From Closterium sp. Naga37s-1 (lineage: Eukaryota; Streptophyta; Zygnematophyceae; Desmidiales; Closteriaceae), in the NCBI GenBank assembly GCA_947471745.1, contig CANJKZ010001146.1, positions 851,501 to 915,500 of the forward strand: DNA of 64,000 nucleotides, written 5' to 3'. Below, one piece after another: positions 46,576-58,253 of this stretch. The notes below the pieces were generated by a model, which was given only the letters and a program-made list of their open reading frames with translations, searched no databases and had not been told where the DNA came from. The position numbers and the translations under genes are program-made. How positions within the stretch are numbered: the first letter of the stretch is position 1; each line of letters begins with the position of its first letter.

Positions 46576-48198
46576 GGGGGGGGGGAGCGGGGCAGTGCGG
46601 TAGGGGAAGAGGCGGTAGTAGGGGACGGACTCGTCAAAAGTGACGTCCTGAGAGGGCAGGACACGACGCGAGGTGGGGTGGTAAAACTGCCAACCAGACG
46701 CGTCCGGGACAAAGCCAAGGAAGACGCAAGGAACAGCGCGGGAGGAGAGCTTGTCCGCGGACGTGTCGCGAACAAAAGCTCGAGATCCCCAGACCCGAAA
46801 ATGCGACGCATCACCAACCTCTCCCGTCCAACGCAGTGTCGGCAAAGTCTCCGGAACGGAGACACGGGGCCAGAGGTTGAGCTGATGCGCAGCGTATCGG
46901 ACCGCAAACGGCCACAGAAAGTGGGGGGCAGCCGCATGGATCAAGGAGGTACGAGCGACCTCCATGACCAAGCCAATGCGGCGCTCAGCAACCCCATTCT
47001 GCTGTGGAGAGGCTGGAAGCGTGAACGACTGCGCAATGCCCTGCCCCTGACAGTAGGCCCTCAAGAGGTCGGAGGAAAACTCCCCACCTCTGTCAGAGTG
47101 CAGACGCAGGACAGGAAAGTCCGAGTGGAACCTCTCGCTGAGCTGAAGACGGGCAGTGCGGATCCAAGGGATCAAAACATCAGGGACTTCACCCTTGGTG
47201 CGCAAGGGGAAGACCGTGGTGTAGCGCGAGTAGTCGTCAACAACTATCAAGAAGTACCTCTCCTGACCCTGTCCACGGACGCAGGCTGGGCCCCACACGT
47301 CCAAGTGGAGCGTCTGCAAGGGAGCAGTCGTCGGGGGAAACGAGGAGGAGTGAGGAGCGGCGCGCTGCCGCCCCTCGACACAGGGAAGACAGGGAGGAGC
47401 AGGAGAGGGCGGGAGGGGAGGGAGTACCCGGGGAAGACCAGAGACAAGGTACCGTTTGTGCATGCCACGAAGGCGCTGCACTGACGGGTGACCAAGGCGG
47501 TGGTGCCAGAGGACGGTCTCGTGTGCTAGAGAGCGACACGAGCAGGGGGCAGACAGCTGACCTGAAGCAGACGCAGACGCAGCGACCTGAGGGGACTCAG
47601 TGGTCAGTGTGTACAAGTCCGACCCCAGCTGCCGAGTGAAGGTAGCCAGGTGACGACCCGTCCGAGCGCACGTGCAGTGTGTCACGCGCTCGTAGGCAGG
47701 GGTGAACTGGTGGACACCCCCGTCCTGGAGCGCACTACCCGCCACCAAGTTCGTGGAGAACGAGGGGAGGTAGAGACCTGACAGTGTGCCCGACGGGACC
47801 GCAGGACAAGGGAGGACAATGGAGGAGGTCGCAATGACCGGACCCCCAGAGGGGTCAGCGAGGGAGACAGCAACTGGCCGAGCAAGCTGCTCAAGGGCAG
47901 TGCGGTCACGAAAGAAACAGCGAGAAGCACCTGAGTCCAGTGTGAAGGTGTGCAGTGCCTCAGTAGACGCAGCGGGCGCAGACTCGCGAGCACCTAGAGC
48001 AGCAGCCTCACCAGCACCTGGGGCAGCAGACACACTAGCACCTAGAGCAGCAGCCTCACTGGTCCTAATGCCCGGGCCGGGCGGGACACACAGGTAACAG
48101 TCACCCTCTCCACTAGTAGACATCACATACATGGCACCAAGGATAGCATCAAAGTCAAGAGCATAGACATCAATGTTTTTCTTGATCAGATCACCCAA
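46576..48198 (-). CDS. protease and integrase of element L
   Basis: The frame of 571 codons runs 48198-46483. Protease LDSGASRCFF has its DSG at residues 88-90. HHCC lies around 228-273 (HHRLGHPS...CLPC). The integrase triad is D300, D369, E405 (DX35E). The frame continues into YYRLFPYRTAPLPPP and shifts at the G-run (46573-46581 on the plus strand), overlapping the next ORF. The coding start is arbitrary: a frameshift near 48190 separates it from gag (LPRWV/MGDLIKKN). Confidence 0.88.
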
Positions 48199-48704
48199 CG
48201 AGGCAGCTCAGTAGCAGCCGGAAACTGGGTGCGCCAGGCGTCGTCGAGGCGGGAGAAGCAGCGCTGCAGGGTGTGCGCCCTCCCACACGGCTGACCAGCG
48301 CGGTCACCTGTGCGGATGACGTACGGGCAGCTAAGACCACCCCCCCCACGCTGAGAGTACCACTCACGGAGTTCCTGGGGCGACAGGGTCTGCTGCTGGC
48401 GCAGGCCACCGCCCGAGCTGCCACGAGCTCCACTGCCTCCGCCGCCCCCACGACCACCACTGCCACCGTGGCCGCCGCCGCCACCACCACTGCCCCAACC
48501 CCGGCCACCTCCTCCACCGCTGCCGTCACCACCCCCGCCGCTGCCACTGGCCCCTCCAGCCCCGCCACCACCCCCACCGCCCCCACCGCCCCAACCACCG
48601 CCGCCCCCATCATCACCGCCGCCCCCCTTGCCCCCTTTGCCCTTGCCGCAGCGGCGCCTCGCACTCGCAGTAGACGCAGTCCCGACCTTCTCAGCACCTT
48701 CGCA
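48187..48704 (-). pseudogene. gag: Gag C-terminal fragment of element L
   Basis: From the junction (EGAEKVGTASTASARRRC) it runs through a long Gly-rich linker (about 48640-48420), the LSPQELREWYSQRG module and the C-X13-C-X3-H-X4-C motif at 48329-48258 to RWVI and a stop. The first half of Gag is absent. Upstream it is fused in frame to hAT exon 4, giving an accidental 254-codon chimeric ORF from 48950. Confidence 0.85.
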
Positions 48705-49535
48705 GGCAAATGCTGTGCAGAGATCGACGCAGGCGTCGTGTGTTCCCGGAGTTGGGTAGTCCTCGCTTGGGTTCTCGTGCAGTTGGAACTTGTGTGTAGT
48801 CGGCCGACCGTCAGAGTCCACACCCTGCACTGTCACCTCGGGCTTGTCACTGTCAGGCCCGTACTTCAAGATGAACGGGGACAAGCGCGCACTCAATCCG
48901 CCTCCAAAATCGTCGCCGCAGTCGACGTAGCGGGTCTCCAGGTGAGACATGGTTCTCCTGATCTGCGCATGGACACCTGCGATGTCAAGCTATGAGAGGG
49001 CGACAGAAATAACACAGAGGGACACAAGGAAAGTGAGCCGGGGGGGTGATTTATCAAACAATATGTGTTGTGCTTAAGCTCCCACAATATAAATGCATTG
49101 ACATACACGCAAAGAAGTCACGCATACAAGAACTAGACATCATGAGAAGTGCAGCACACGCTGAAAGGACTTGTTGCTCACCTCTCGTTGTTGGAAGGAC
49201 TTGTTCAACATGTTGAGCTGCTCGAGCACGTCTGCAAGAAAGAACAACAAGAAATGGAACCTGTAGCTGGTGGCGAGCTGGTACAGAGTTTCGTCCCACT
49301 CAGACAGCATGACGATGAGCGCAGGGAAGACCGCCACCGTTCGCAGAACGGCATCACCCCTGGAGAGCCAGCGGACTTGATGAATGCCTTGAAGCTCCAT
49401 ATTCGTAGCCGTGAAGAGTTCCTGCAACTCCAAAAATCGTTGGTGCCAGGGGCTGGAACGGCCGAGATACTCTGCGACTTGACGGATCAGCCCGTCCACC
49501 ATGTCGAACTCGGGGATTGCATCCGCTGCATCTTT
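48705..49535 (-). pseudogene. second copy of hAT exons 3 and 4 (partial)
   Basis: 48705-49526 is a near-identical copy of 42241-43062, collinear at an offset of 6464 with about seven differences by eye. It holds exon 3 (to 49182) and the first part of exon 4 (48989-48705), with the same splice sites. It ends inside exon 4 after VDLCTAFA, where element L begins. On its upstream side exon 3 runs without a gap into TCTTT (49531-49535), the target duplication of element M. Confidence 0.9.
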
Positions 49536-49800
49536 TGTGAAGAATGAAACAGGAATAAATGAACTAGGAAAGTGTGAGATACAAATATGAAAGCTGTACC
49601 CCTTAGTGTCTACCCCACTACAGCCTACTTAGGCTAAGGCATATATATCTGACACACCCCCATAGGCAAAGTGGGGGAGAACTAGGGGTCAAAAGACCAG
49701 TCAAGCAAAGCAAAGCAAAGCAAAGCAAGCTCAGGGTGGATCACAACGTCACCACACAGTCTGAGCACAGGTTCAAAGGCCATAAGGCCAGTTCACATGC
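49536..49800 (-). repeat. 3' LTR (119 bp), polypurine tract and 3' block of element M
   Basis: The LTR is 49536-49654, and CACCCCCATAGG follows as reversed polypurine tract. A CAAAG-repeat (about 49703-49729) and the reversed conserved block GTGGATCACAACGTCACCAC lie within 49735-49760. Confidence 0.87.
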
Positions 49801-49862
49801 AAGTTCATATATAAAGGTAAACAAGCAAGTGCAGGTATATAGAGATCACAGTACAAGCAAAC

Positions 49863-52530
49863 TCAAGAGGTAAGCAAGTGAGGCCAAGTAGGCACAAGAC
49901 CGAGCATAGTACAGAAGCGCTGATGATCACAAGGCTGAAGTGCCTTGGTAAAGATATCAGCAGTGTTGGCCTGAGAGGCCACGTAAGCAAGGCGCAGCTG
50001 ACCACGCTGCTGCAGCTCACGAGCAAGGAAGTAGTGAAGAGCAATGTGCTTCGTTCTGTGCTCCAGTCTGTGCTCCCAACACAAGGCCAGCATAGCCTTG
50101 TTGTCTACGTACAGAACTGGAGGAGAACGAGGCGGCTCTCCCAGGTCAGTCAGCAAGTAGGTGAGCCAGCGTAACTCCTGTGCAGCCATGGCCCCTGCGT
50201 AGATCTCAGCCTCACAGCTGGAGCTGAGAACAGAAGTCGAGCGAGTAGACCGCCACGAAACAGAGCCGGAACCAAGGCTATAGGTGTAACCCTGTGACGA
50301 CCGCTGAGTAGCCAGGTCGTCAACCCAAGACGCGTCTGCGTGACCAGTGAGGACCACTGGACTCCGCCCTCCAAGCACTAGCCCCAAGCCTGAAGTACTG
50401 CACAAGTAGCGCAACACCCTCTTCGCTGCAGACATGTGCTCTGGTCGGTGTCTCCCAGGAGCAACATAGCGTGCCAGAATGCTCAGAGGGTATGCTAGGT
50501 CAGGTCGAGTGCAGGTCATCAGGTACATGAGGCAGTCAACAAGCTCTGGGTACGGGCCACTCGGCTCTACGGACTCATCCGAAGGCAGAGCTGAGAGCGA
50601 GTGGCGAGTAGACAGAGGAGTGGCCTGAGGCGAGGAGTACGTGAAGTCGAAGCGCTGAAGGACCTGCTGCACCATGTGTGACTGAGTCAAGGTAATGGTG
50701 CGGCGTGCTCTGTCCCGGGTGATCTGCAAGCCAAGATAGCTGCGCAGTTCACCCAGGTCTGTGCACGTGTGTCTCTTCTGCAGCTCGGACTTCACGTGGG
50801 CGAGTCCAGCAGTGTCAGCTGTAGCAAAGACCAAGTCGACGACGTACACGAGGATGTAGAACGGCGGCAGCAAAGTGTCGGTGCGAAGAAACAGCGACGG
50901 GTCAGCAGTGGAAGGAGCAAACCCAAGAGCCGCAAGCGTAGTCCTCAGTGTGTCGTGCCACTCACGTGGCGCCTGGCGGAGACCGTAGACTGGCCGCTGG
51001 AGGCTCCACTGGGTACCAAGAGGAAACGACCCAGTGAAGCCAGGTGGGCGGCGCAGCCAGATCTCCTCGTGCAGACTGCCCTGTAGGAAAGCAGTGCTGA
51101 AGTCAAGAGAGTGAAGCTCGTAGTCACGCTGAGCAGCAACGTGCAGCAGAACCCGAAGAGTGGTCATCTTCGGGGTCGGGAAGAAGGTCTGAAAGTAAAC
51201 TCCCTGCCGCTGACTGAAGCCTCGAGCCACGTAGCGCGCCTTGAAGACAGGCGGAGAACCCGGCGGCCGCTTCACCCTGAAAATCCACATGCCACTGACA
51301 ATGTTCGCCCCAGGAGGGGGAACCTCGTCGACGTAGGTGCCTGTGGACTTCCAGGAAGCCATTCCTTCGTCCATGGCTGCCTGCCACTGAGAGGAGTAAG
51401 GACCCTCTATCGCCTCTGCGTAAGAGCGCGGGGTCGGGATGTCTGGTGCATCCGGGTCTCCCTCAGGGGCAAGCAGCGTGGACACGAGATGAGGTAAAGC
51501 AGCAGCAAAACACTGGAACTCCTCCTGTCGGTCCTCAAGGACGTCCGTGCTAAGAGCACACTCACCCCCGACGGACGGAGGACAGACAGACGCAGACTCA
51601 GCAACAAGACTAGCGGCGTAGTCTAGACGACAGTGAGCAGCGAAGTCGACAAGCTCAGTAACTAAGGCAGACGCAGCAGTGGACTCAAAGGAAGGGTCAG
51701 TGACAACAGTGGCTAGGAAACGCGTGACAGTAGGACTGGCAGCACGAAGGGAGTCAGACGCCGGGTCAGCAAGAGCAGGAAGAGAGGACTCTGGAGGAGA
51801 CGGCAAAGGGACACGCTGTGGCGCAGTGGAAGGACGCAGTGCCATCTGATGCGTGCCAGGGACTGCAGGAGGACGCGGACGTGGAACACGACAACTAGTG
51901 CAAGCAGTGCGAACAGGCGACGCAGGACGCGACTCAGGCTCACGACGCTCAGCAAGACCTCCAGTAGGACCAGCGTAGGGAGAAGGAGCAGGTAGAGGGG
52001 AGGCCAGCTGTAACTGTGACTCGGACTGGACAGGCGGAGGACACGCTAAGGAAGGAGCAGGACTAGGAGAAGGCGGAAGACCAAGAACCTGCTCAAGGAG
52101 CGGAACAAAGTACGGCCGCGGCCGCGCAGCACCGACAGGGACAACACCAGTACCCCAAGCGTCAGCTCCACCTCCAGCAGCACCACCAGTCCCAGTACCT
52201 CCAGCAGCTCCTACTCCAGCAGTACCACCAGCAGACACACCCGCTCCGGCTCCAGTACCTCCAGTAGCACCCACTCCAGCAGCACCACCAGCTCCAGCAC
52301 CAGGAGCACCAGCAGGCCCAGCAGCTCCAGTACCTCCAGTACAAGCACCTCCGAGACCCGTGGCTCCAGCACCCCCAGCAGAAGTAGAACCTCCAGTACC
52401 GGCTCCAGTAGCACCGCCAGCTCCAGTACCTCCAGTAGCAGCAGAACCTCCAGCAGCGGCAGCACCTCCAGCTCCAGCAGCACGGCTCCAGCGGCGAGCA
52501 AACCACTCGCGCAGCTCCTGTGGAGAGGGA
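49863..52530 (-). CDS. linker, reverse transcriptase and RNase H of element M, YVDD changed to YVVD
   Basis: The frame of 894 codons starts SRRELPSPQELREWFARRW, again an LREW module at the start of the linker. It continues through an Ala/Gly/Thr-rich repeat and Ser/Pro-rich stretch into RT. The catalytic box reads YVVD at 50846-50835, replacing the first Asp of YVDD by Val, which should abolish polymerase activity. SPTPKM is FPTPKM and is preceded by one deleted codon. RNase H (GHADASW, SSCEAEIYA, YVDNKAML) is complete to PHLLTS. The first ATG is upstream of nothing natural: the true start of this segment is within a polyprotein frame shifted near 52540. Confidence 0.88.
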
Positions 52531-52539
52531 AGCTCCCGC

Positions 52540-54784
52540 CGGGACAACGCACCCGAAGGACCGCACCGGCAGGCTCCACACCCCCACTCCCAGCAGCCCC
52601 AGGCTCAGCACCCCCAGAAGCAGCACCCCCAGGCTCCGCACGCTCAGGCTCAGCACCCCCAGACCCAGCACCCCCAGGCTCCGCACCCCCAGGCTCAGCA
52701 CCCCCAGACTCCGCACGCCCAGGCTCAGCACCCCCAGACTCAGCACCCTCAGGCTCAGCACCCCCAGACGCACCCGAGTCAGCAGCTACCTCGACAGGCT
52801 CGACTGCATCTACCTGGGACACACCTGAGGGGGCAGGACCCTGAGGGGGGAGGGGGTCTACCGGGGGGGGACCGGGCGCGAGGAAGAGCGGCGGGGGGGG
52901 GAGGGGGGCAGTGCGATAGGGGAAGAGACGGTAGTACGGAACCGACTCGTCAAACGTGACGTCCTGGGAGGACAGAACACGACGCGAGGTGGGGTGGTAA
53001 AACTGCCAACCAGGCGCGTCAGGGGGAAAGCCGAGGAAGACGCAAGGAACAGCACGGGAGGACAGCTTGTCCGCAGACAAGTCTCGAACGAAAGCTCGAG
53101 ATCCCCAGACACGGAACGCAGACGCATCACCAACCTTCCCCGTCCACCGCAGAGTAGGGGAGGTCTCCGGCAGGGAGACCCGGGGCTGAAGGTTGATCTG
53201 ATGCGCCGCGTACTGAACCGCGAACGGCCACAGAAAATGGGGAGCAGCCGCATGGATCATGGACGTACGAGCGACATCCATGACCATGCCAATGCGGCGC
53301 TCAGCAATCCCATTTTGCTGTGGAGAGGCCGGAAGCGTGAACTTCTGGCGGATGCCCTCCGCATGACAGAAAGCTCGCAGAAGGTCGGAGGAAAACTCTC
53401 CGCCTCTGTCGAAGTGCAGACGCAGAACAGGAAAGTCCGAGCCGAAACGCTCTCTGAGCTGGAGACGAGCAACGCGGATCCAGTCGATCAACACCTCAGT
53501 GACCTCACCCTTGCTGCGCAAGGGGAAGACAGTGGTGTGACGCGAGTAGTCGTCAACCACCAGCAACAAGTAACGCTCGTGACCCTGTCCACGGACGCGT
53601 GCTGGGCCCCACACGTCCATGTGAAGTGTCTGCAGTGGAGCCTCTGTGGGGGGAAACTCGGAGGAGTGAGGAGCGGCGCGCTGCCGCCCCTCGACGCAGG
53701 GAACGCAGGTAGGGGCAGGCCCCGGGGGAAGGGGAGGGAGGGACCGGGGGAGACCAGAGACAAGGACACGGGAGGCCATGCCTCGGAGACGAGGCAAGGA
53801 GGGGTGACCAAGTCGGTGGTGCCAAAGGAGGGTCTGGTGGGACAGGAGGCGACACGAGCAGGGGGCAGACTCAGGACCTGACCGAGACGCAGCAGCAAAC
53901 ACCTGACTCGACGCAGCTACCTGACCAGACGCAGCAACCGGAGGAGACTCTGTGGTCAGTGTGTACAGGCTCGACCCCGGTCGACGGGTAAACGTGGCCA
54001 AGTGGCGGCCCGTCTGAGCACACGTGCAGTGGGTCACTCGCTGACCTGCAGGAGTGAACTGGTCAACACCGGCATCCTGAAGGTCAGCACCACTCACCAA
54101 GTTCGTGGAGAACGAGGGGAGGTAGAGACCAGACAGGGAGCCTGACGGGGCCGCCGGACACGGGAGGACAGTGGAGTAGCGAGCAAGGACAGGACCCCCA
54201 GAGGGGTCTGCCAGGGAGACCGCAACCGGCCGACTGAGCGGCGTAAGGGTGGTGCGGTCTCGAAAGAAGGAGCGGGAAGCACCCGAGTCGAGGGTGAAGG
54301 TGTGAAAGACCTGAGCCGACTCGGTACCTGAGAGAGCAGACTCACCAGCACCTAGAGGAGCAGACTCACGAGTACCTGGAGCAGCAGACTCACTAGCACC
54401 TAGAGCAGCAGCCTCAATACCAGGGTCAGGCGGAACACACACGTAACAGTCACCCTCAGCACTAATAGACACAGCATACATGGCAGCAAGAATAGCATCA
54501 AAGTCAAGATCAAAGATAGCTACCCCCGACCTGAGCAGATCACTCCAACGAGGGATCTCAGTGGCGTCCGGGAACTGGGCACACCAGGTGTCCGTCAGGC
54601 GACCGAAGCAGCGCTGGGTGGCGTGCAGGCCGCCACACTGCTCTCCAGTGCGGTCGCCGGTGCGCAGGACGTAGGTACAGGGACCAGTACCTCCAGACCC
54701 CTGGCGCCCCGCGTACCACTCACGAAGCTGCTGGGGTGAAGGGGTCTCACGAGAGCGCTGCTGCTGCTGGGGTCCCCGCTGCAC
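52540..54784 (-). CDS. Gag C-terminus, protease and integrase of element M
   Basis: The open frame from 54784 contains PSPQQLREWYAGRQ, the C-X13-C-X3-H-X4-C motif (54679-54608), protease with DSG at residues 166-168 and HHCC about 321-363. The integrase triad is D390, D459, E495 (DX35E). It continues through the C-run region after FPYRTAPLPPP without a frameshift, unlike A and L, into GAEPGG-type pentads. Near 52540 the frame is lost relative to the RT segment, and the ORF continues meaninglessly to 52211. Confidence 0.88.
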
Positions 54785-55764
54785 TGCTCCGCCTCTGCCA
54801 GCTCCACCTCCGCCGCCGCCGCCTCCGCCGCCTCCACCCCTCCCGCCACCGCCACCGCCGCCTCCATTCCACCGCTGCCTCCAAAGCCCCCACCTCTGCC
54901 ACCACCCCCACCCCCACCCCCTCCTCCGCCTCCACCGCCACCACCGCCGCCCCCACCACCTCCTCCAGCTCCCTTGCCCCGCTTGCCCTTGCTGATGCGG
55001 CGCCTCTCACTAGGAGCAGACGCAGCGCTGACCGACTCGGTGCCAACAAGGTCGACAGCAGCAGCAGAGGCAACAGAGGGCAAAAGAGGAACGGGGGAGC
55101 ACCCCTCAAAGAAAGGGGTACGTGGGTCACCACGAGAGGCGCCTACAGCGGTAATACTAGTCTCTGCTGCAAGGAGGCGCTCCTCGAGGAGGTCGACAGT
55201 GAGGGTGGTAGGGCAAAGAGAGAGGAAGTGGTTCCTGACAGAGCGGAGAGTGTCAGGGAGTCGAGTGACTAGGTAGTAGAGGGTGATGTACATGGGGGGG
55301 GGGTTCTGGGCGCAGAACTCAGTAGGAAGCGCAGCGTGGTAGCGAGTGTCACTAGTGCGGAGGTGCGTAATGAGGTCAGTGACTGTGGCAAAGGCAGCGA
55401 GGTCAGGGAACAGGTACGGTAGCATGAGGCGGCTGAGCGCAGCAGTGGCAGGGGAAGAGTAGCGTGCAACTACAGCGTCGTACAGAGTCTTAGCACTCTT
55501 GTACTGACTAAAGTGCGCGCGCTCATTAGACGGTAGGTGACTGCGCACAGCAAGGCGGGCAGCAGCATCGCGCGTGAGCCACTGCGAGCGAACGGTACTG
55601 TCAGCATCAGCAGCAGGGGCAGTAGAGGCGCCCGACGTAAGGTCAAACAGGGAGAGGCCATCCTTGCTATCGCACTGAAGGAAAAGCTGCAGATCATCTA
55701 GCCAGACATCAAAGGCAACCGCTCGACCCTCAGCATCAAAGGTGAGAAGACTAGGACTAGCCAT
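54785..55764 (-). CDS. gag: Gag of element M, N-terminal part
   Basis: The ATG at 55764 opens MASPSLLTFDAEGRAVAFD, the best-preserved gag start of this superfamily here. About 230 residues of capsid-like sequence follow (VRSHLPSNERAHFSQYKSAK, LMLPYLFPDLAAF, NPPPMYITLYYLVTRLPDTL, TPFFEGCSP), then SKGKRGKG and an almost pure Gly run (about 54990-54890). The frame shifts inside that run, so the remainder of the 389-codon ORF after about GGFGGSGG is out of register. The knuckle region is in the next ORF. Confidence 0.88.
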
Positions 55765-55859
55765 GATAGGAGCAGCAGCAGACTAGCAGCGGCAGCAGTG
55801 CAACTGAGCTAGGCAGGACAGTGCGACTCGGCAGGGCGACTCGGCAGCGCAGTGGGGCT

Positions 55860-56560
55860 CGGCCGCGCGGCTCGGCCCGGCTAGGCTCTTACCAGGGGCG
55901 GAGCCGACAGGTTCGGGACTGGGCAGCAACGGGGCCGAGACCGGGTCGGGGCCGGGGCAGGTCCGGGACAGGGTCGGGGCCGAGCAGGGTCCGGGACGGA
56001 GCAGCAACGGGGCCGGGACAGGGTCGGGGCCGGGGCAGGTCCGGGACAGAGTCGAGGCCGAGGCCTTTTAGGGGCGGCGGAGGGGCCGCGTAGGGGCCGC
56101 GTCAGGGACAGGGCCGGGCCGGGCCGTTTTAGGGGCGGCGTAGGGGCCGCGTCAGGGGCGGCGTAGGGGCCGCGTCAGGGGCGGCTTAGGGGCCGCGTCA
56201 GGGGCGGCGTAGGGGCCGCGTCAGGGGCGGCGTAGGGGCCGCGGCAGGGGCGGCGTAGGGGCCGCGTCAGGGGCGGCGTAGGGGCCGCGTAGGGGCGGCG
56301 TAGGGGCCGCGTCAGGGGCGGCGCAGGGGCCGCGTCAGGGGCGGCGCAGGGGCCGCGTCAGGGGCGGCGTAGGGGCCGCGTCAGGGGCGGCGTAGGGGCC
56401 GCGTAGGGGCGGCGTAGGGGCCGCATCAGGGGCGGCGTAGGGGCCGCGTCAGGGGCGGCTACGTAGGGGCCGGGTAGGGGCCGCGTAGGGGCCGCGTAGG
56501 AATCGCGTAGGGGCAGCTAGGGGGCCGCGAAAAAATTTAGGGCAGGGCGCGACGCGCTTC
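55860..56560 (-). repeat. GC-rich leader minisatellite of element M
   Basis: About fifteen copies of a 23-bp unit, GGGGCCGCGTCAGGGGCGGC followed by GTA, fill 56090-56470. A related GGGTCGGGGCCGGGGCAGGT-type array covers 55930-56060. It lies between PBS and gag start, as in A, C and P. Confidence 0.88.
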
Positions 56561-56624
56561 GGGCAGCTAAAAAAATGTTACTTATGGTGGGCCCTTAGGA
56601 AGAAACGGTCCCATGTGGGAACCC

Positions 56625-56754
56625 GCTCTATACCATGTGAAGAATGAAACAGGAATGAATGAACTAGGAAAGTGTGAGATACAAATATGAAAGCTGTACC
56701 CCTTAGTGTCTACCCCACTACAGCCTACATAGGCTAAGGCATATATATCTGACA
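56625..56754 (-). repeat. 5' LTR (119 bp) and PBS of element M
   Basis: PBS TGGTATAGAGC reads from 56635 to 56625 on the minus strand, the usual copia PBS minus one C. The LTR is 56636-56754. ATATATAT near 56741-56748 is a TATA-like stretch close to the start of the LTR on the minus strand. Confidence 0.87.
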
Positions 56755-58253
56755 TCTTTTGCCGCGAGGGCCTCCCTGCAGGCACATCACAACACAAACA
56801 TGCAACACGGGGTATCAGCAAGGCCGAGATACGGATAATCAGGATTCCCGCTAGAACAAAAGCGAACGTACCTGTGGGCTATGCAGTGGCTTGAGACGAG
56901 ATGCGGTATGCGGAGGTGCAGTCGAGCGACAAGACCATTCTTGCTTCCCATCATCACACTCGCGCCATCGGTGCTCATACCAGAGATCTTGGCAAGCTCG
57001 ATGCCGAGGGCCTGCAGGTGGGACACAAACACGTAGAGTAGAGAGGCAGCGTCGCACTTCTCCACGGTCAGAAGGGCAAGGAACTCGGTGACGACGCGAT
57101 TCTCCCGGATGAAGGTCGCGAATATGATCATGTGCTTTCCCCGGCACCGGTCCGTGCTCTCGTCACATGTAATTCCGATGTAAGGACTTGTAAGGAGGTG
57201 CTGGAGTTGCGTTGTGTGCAACCATGTGGCAATCGCTTGTGTTAGTTGCCCAAAGCCGTACCTGTGGAGCATGTGAGCCAATGTTAGTGCTTACACAAAA
57301 GGTAAACAAAAGCAACATCACGAACAATATCTGACAGCGGGTACTCACGTTGTGTAATAGGTTCCGTATCCCTTCGCGGGGAATCCCGGAACCTTCTTCG
57401 CCGCGAGATAGCGAACAAGATTCACCCATAACTCAATGGGTGCATCTTGCTTGGTTACGAAGAGCAGAGAGTCGCACAGCGCGATGACGCGTTCCTTCTC
57501 GGTGTCGCGAGCGATGTTGTCACCGTTGATCCGTGGTTGCCGGCCAGCTTCAGCAAGAAGCTTTTCCTGGTGCTTGACCGCCTCTTTGTGCTTCGTTGTT
57601 GCAGCATGCCTCTTGAAAGCCTGCGTCTGTACGTCCGACGCGCCCCTCCCGCCCTTCCCGCACTTTCCAGCGTAACCTGCATGCTCGGTACAGATAGAGC
57701 ACTTGAAAGCTGGGAGACCGACAGATTGCCGCAAAAGAATGAGCCACGAAAACCTGTCTAGCCACTCGGTCTTGTACTTATACAGACACTCAGCGTAAAT
57801 CTCGTCGCGTCCTGACTGCTTAGAAGGACCAGGAACCGATGGCGACTCCTGTGGGCCGGCAATCACGGGCGACGACCGTTGGTCGGCTGGCGACGGCGGG
57901 GTAGCTCCGTCGTCAGCGCCCTTTGTAAACCATGGCAGCCTTGACTGCATGTATCGGCTGGATTTCTTGGTCACGAGTTCGGGAGCCAGTTTTTCAGCTG
58001 GAGGCGGCGAGCTGTCCTGCTCCGTGACTGGCGCTGTCGGGGATGCACACCAACCCTCCTCATCGATGTGTTCGAACGGGATTTTGTCGGGCGGCTCGGG
58101 ATCTGGTGGCTTCTCGTTGTCGTTGACTTCCGCTATGCTCGAAAACAATAAATCGAGGCCCGTAACTGCTTCAGAACGGACTACAGGCGGCTGGCGATGC
58201 GCCTGACCGCCGTGTTCGCCGTTTGTTTCCGTGCCGTTAAGGTGTTCCACCAT
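56755..58253 (-). CDS. hAT transposase-like gene, 5' exons
   Basis: Exon 1 (58253-57349) starts at ATG with MVEHLNGTETNGEHGG and encodes an acidic, Pro-rich region, then a TTF/BED-like zinc finger (FKCSICTEHAG ... FKRHAATTKHKEAV). Exon 2 (57261-56872) carries the hAT catalytic contexts ITCDESTD and SGMSTDGASVMMGSKNG and the CxxH motif SHCIAHR. Exon 3 begins at 56775 (REALAAKD) and is interrupted at 56755 by element M. Introns are 57348-57262 (GTGAGT to CACAG) and 56871-56776 (GTACGT to TGCAG), both in phase. The rest of the gene continues at 49535 and then 43062-41417. All parts seen are intact in sequence, so the gene was probably functional before the insertions. No terminal inverted repeats were found. 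Confidence 0.87.

Larger units (their letters stand above)
43063..48704 (-). mobile_element. Ty1/copia element L, 5' truncated, inside the hAT gene
   Basis: On the minus strand its 3' LTR (43063-43198), 3' block, RNase H, RT, integrase, protease and part of gag are present. The sequence stops at 48704 within gag and continues as hAT exon 4, so leader, PBS and 5' LTR are lost. The 3' LTR stands precisely after TCCGC (43058-43062) of the hAT exon. Because the other end is missing no target duplication can be checked. Instead, an 822-bp hAT segment is present on both sides. Confidence 0.92.
49536..56754 (-). mobile_element. complete Ty1/copia element M inserted in hAT exon 3
   Basis: Two 119-bp LTRs (49536-49654 and 56636-56754) with two visible differences are flanked by TCTTT on both sides (49531-49535 and 56755-56759). 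Removing the element and one TCTTT restores the hAT reading frame LAAKDAADAIPEFD across the site. Gag, protease, integrase, RT and RNase H are all present but in three frames, and the RT active site is changed. The near-identical LTRs show that the insertion is recent. Confidence 0.96.
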
